Source: an uncultured Christensenella sp. (lineage in GTDB: Bacteria > Bacillota > Clostridia > Christensenellales > Pumilibacteraceae). Taken from it: a stretch of DNA of 64,000 bases. The notes beneath the pieces are model-generated. The model was not told the origin of the DNA and did no database searches. It was given only the letters and a program-made list of their open reading frames with translations. The position numbers and the translations under genes are program-made. The first letter of the stretch is position 1. Every line of letters starts with the position of its first letter. Location: NCBI GenBank assembly GCA_910577945.1, contig CAJTNI010000009.1, positions 4,671-68,670 of the forward strand, read 5' to 3'. Below are positions 63,717-64,000 of this stretch, in pieces.

Positions 63717-64000
63717 ATGAGAAACAGCCGAAACGGTACAAAAAACGACGGCAAAATCAAGAAGGCGTTACTGCTGGTAATAAGCGCGGTTGTGGCAATC
63801 GCGCTGGGTCTTACTTGCGCGCTGTTTTACGGCGTAAACAAGCCTTCTTCGGTTGACGGCGTCGGCGGCAGCGGCGAGGTTGTCGCGTCAGCCACCACGT
63901 ACAATAACGTCACGGGCGATTTGCGTACCAATTTTACGAACGGCACATATAAGCCGGGCGACGTATTCAATTACAGCTATACCGGTTCTAATAATTACAC
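63717..64000 (+). CDS. Secreted or membrane-anchored protein, truncated by window end
   Basis: 94 complete codons are visible, with no stop before the window edge. MRNSRNGTKNDGKIKKALLL is a basic start followed by a hydrophobic helix (residues about 17-39, LLLVISAVVAIALGLTCALF), so it is a signal peptide or N-terminal anchor; then GVNKPSSVDGVGGSGEVVAS and a polar, Asn/Thr-rich extracellular-looking part (YNNVTGDLRTNFTNGTYKPG). AGGAG and GAGG precede the ATG. A competing ORF in another frame is not coding. Identity unknown; large surface protein likely. Confidence 0.7.
   Translation, partial: MRNSRNGTKNDGKIKKALLLVISAVVAIALGLTCALFYGVNKPSSVDGVGGSGEVVASATTYNNVTGDLRTNFTNGTYKPGDVFNYSYTGSNNY

Noticed and set aside
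63605..63856. 83-codon ORF starting at the -35 box of the last gene
   Set aside because: Its TTG is part of TTGACA, and it overlaps in another frame the better gene at 63717, which has a ribosome site and signal peptide.
1..64000. tRNA, rRNA, insertion sequences, phage genes
   Set aside because: Looked for typical sequences and gene types by eye and saw none; tRNA genes could still be missed without a covariance search.

Overview
The window looks like chromosomal DNA of an anaerobic, low-GC-lineage (Firmicutes/Clostridia-type) bacterium whose coding DNA is itself rather GC-rich (heavy use of GCG, GGC, GAC and GAG codons). The lineage is inferred from gene content: a complete rnfCDGEAB ferredoxin:NAD oxidoreductase, an ApbE/NusG-domain-II/Gx cluster, a DegV protein, a PdaB-type deacetylase, a maf-mreB-minD-M50 block like that of Bacillus and Clostridium, BspA-type leucine-rich repeats, a YoaP acetyltransferase and a DUF3343 protein. 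Genus cannot be named from the sequence. No rRNA, tRNA, CRISPR array, insertion sequence or prophage was seen.

Layout. 1-5.7 kb: accessory genes (DinB-like protein, orphan small proteins, an 897-residue leucine-rich repeat protein, YoaP-type acetyltransferase). 5.7-11 kb: TetR regulator beside an operator and a beheaded hydrolase, two pyrophosphatase-type proteins (one soluble, one membrane-tethered), a flavin-binding protein, a HAD phosphatase, BirA. 11-19.6 kb: ApbE lipoprotein, NusG-II and Gx proteins, then amino-acid genes (aminotransferase, TyrS, YigZ, IlvE, MetY) and a PucR-type regulator. 19.6-31.7 kb: small unknowns, cysteine desulfurase with DUF3343 partner, Nth, Obg, a NadD-YqeK-RsfS triple fusion, PAP2, TsaE-TsaB-RimI, a hydrolase plus membrane Mur ligase, SDR and nucleotidyltransferase. 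31.7-36.2 kb: a giant type I membrane protein and a split TSUP transporter. 36.2-41.5 kb: the Rnf operon. 41.5-47.4 kb: AT-richer island with a rhomboid protease, then GdhA, DegV, PdaB-like protein, a double-OB SSB. 47.5-50.1 kb: second large type I membrane protein. 50.4-59.1 kb: Ppx, Maf, MreB-like, MinD, MinE-like, small membrane protein, M50 protease, DUF4132-like protein, RNase G/E. 59-64 kb: glycoside hydrolase, groESL, start of a secreted protein.

How the parts work together. RnfG and RnfD carry covalently bound FMN in characterised Rnf complexes, and the ApbE lipoprotein at 11.1 kb is the type of enzyme that attaches it. The maf/mreB/min/M50 block is a cell-shape and division neighbourhood. 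Obg, RsfS (in the fusion), RNase G/E and TsaB/E/RimI serve ribosome and tRNA function. 

Most notable in the hunt: (i) at least seven genes have a good -10 box 6-8 bases before the ATG and no Shine-Dalgarno, so they are probably transcribed as leaderless mRNAs, including a divergent birA/apbE pair and a run of three in the min block; (ii) the NadD-YqeK-RsfS fusion; (iii) a pyrophosphatase-type domain on a membrane anchor; (iv) structured leaders before gdhA (a terminator-like hairpin between promoter and ribosome site), degV and the RNase G/E gene; (v) a 140-bp element bounded by 20-bp inverted repeats before ppx; (vi) paired operator-like palindromes 41 bp apart before the last gene.
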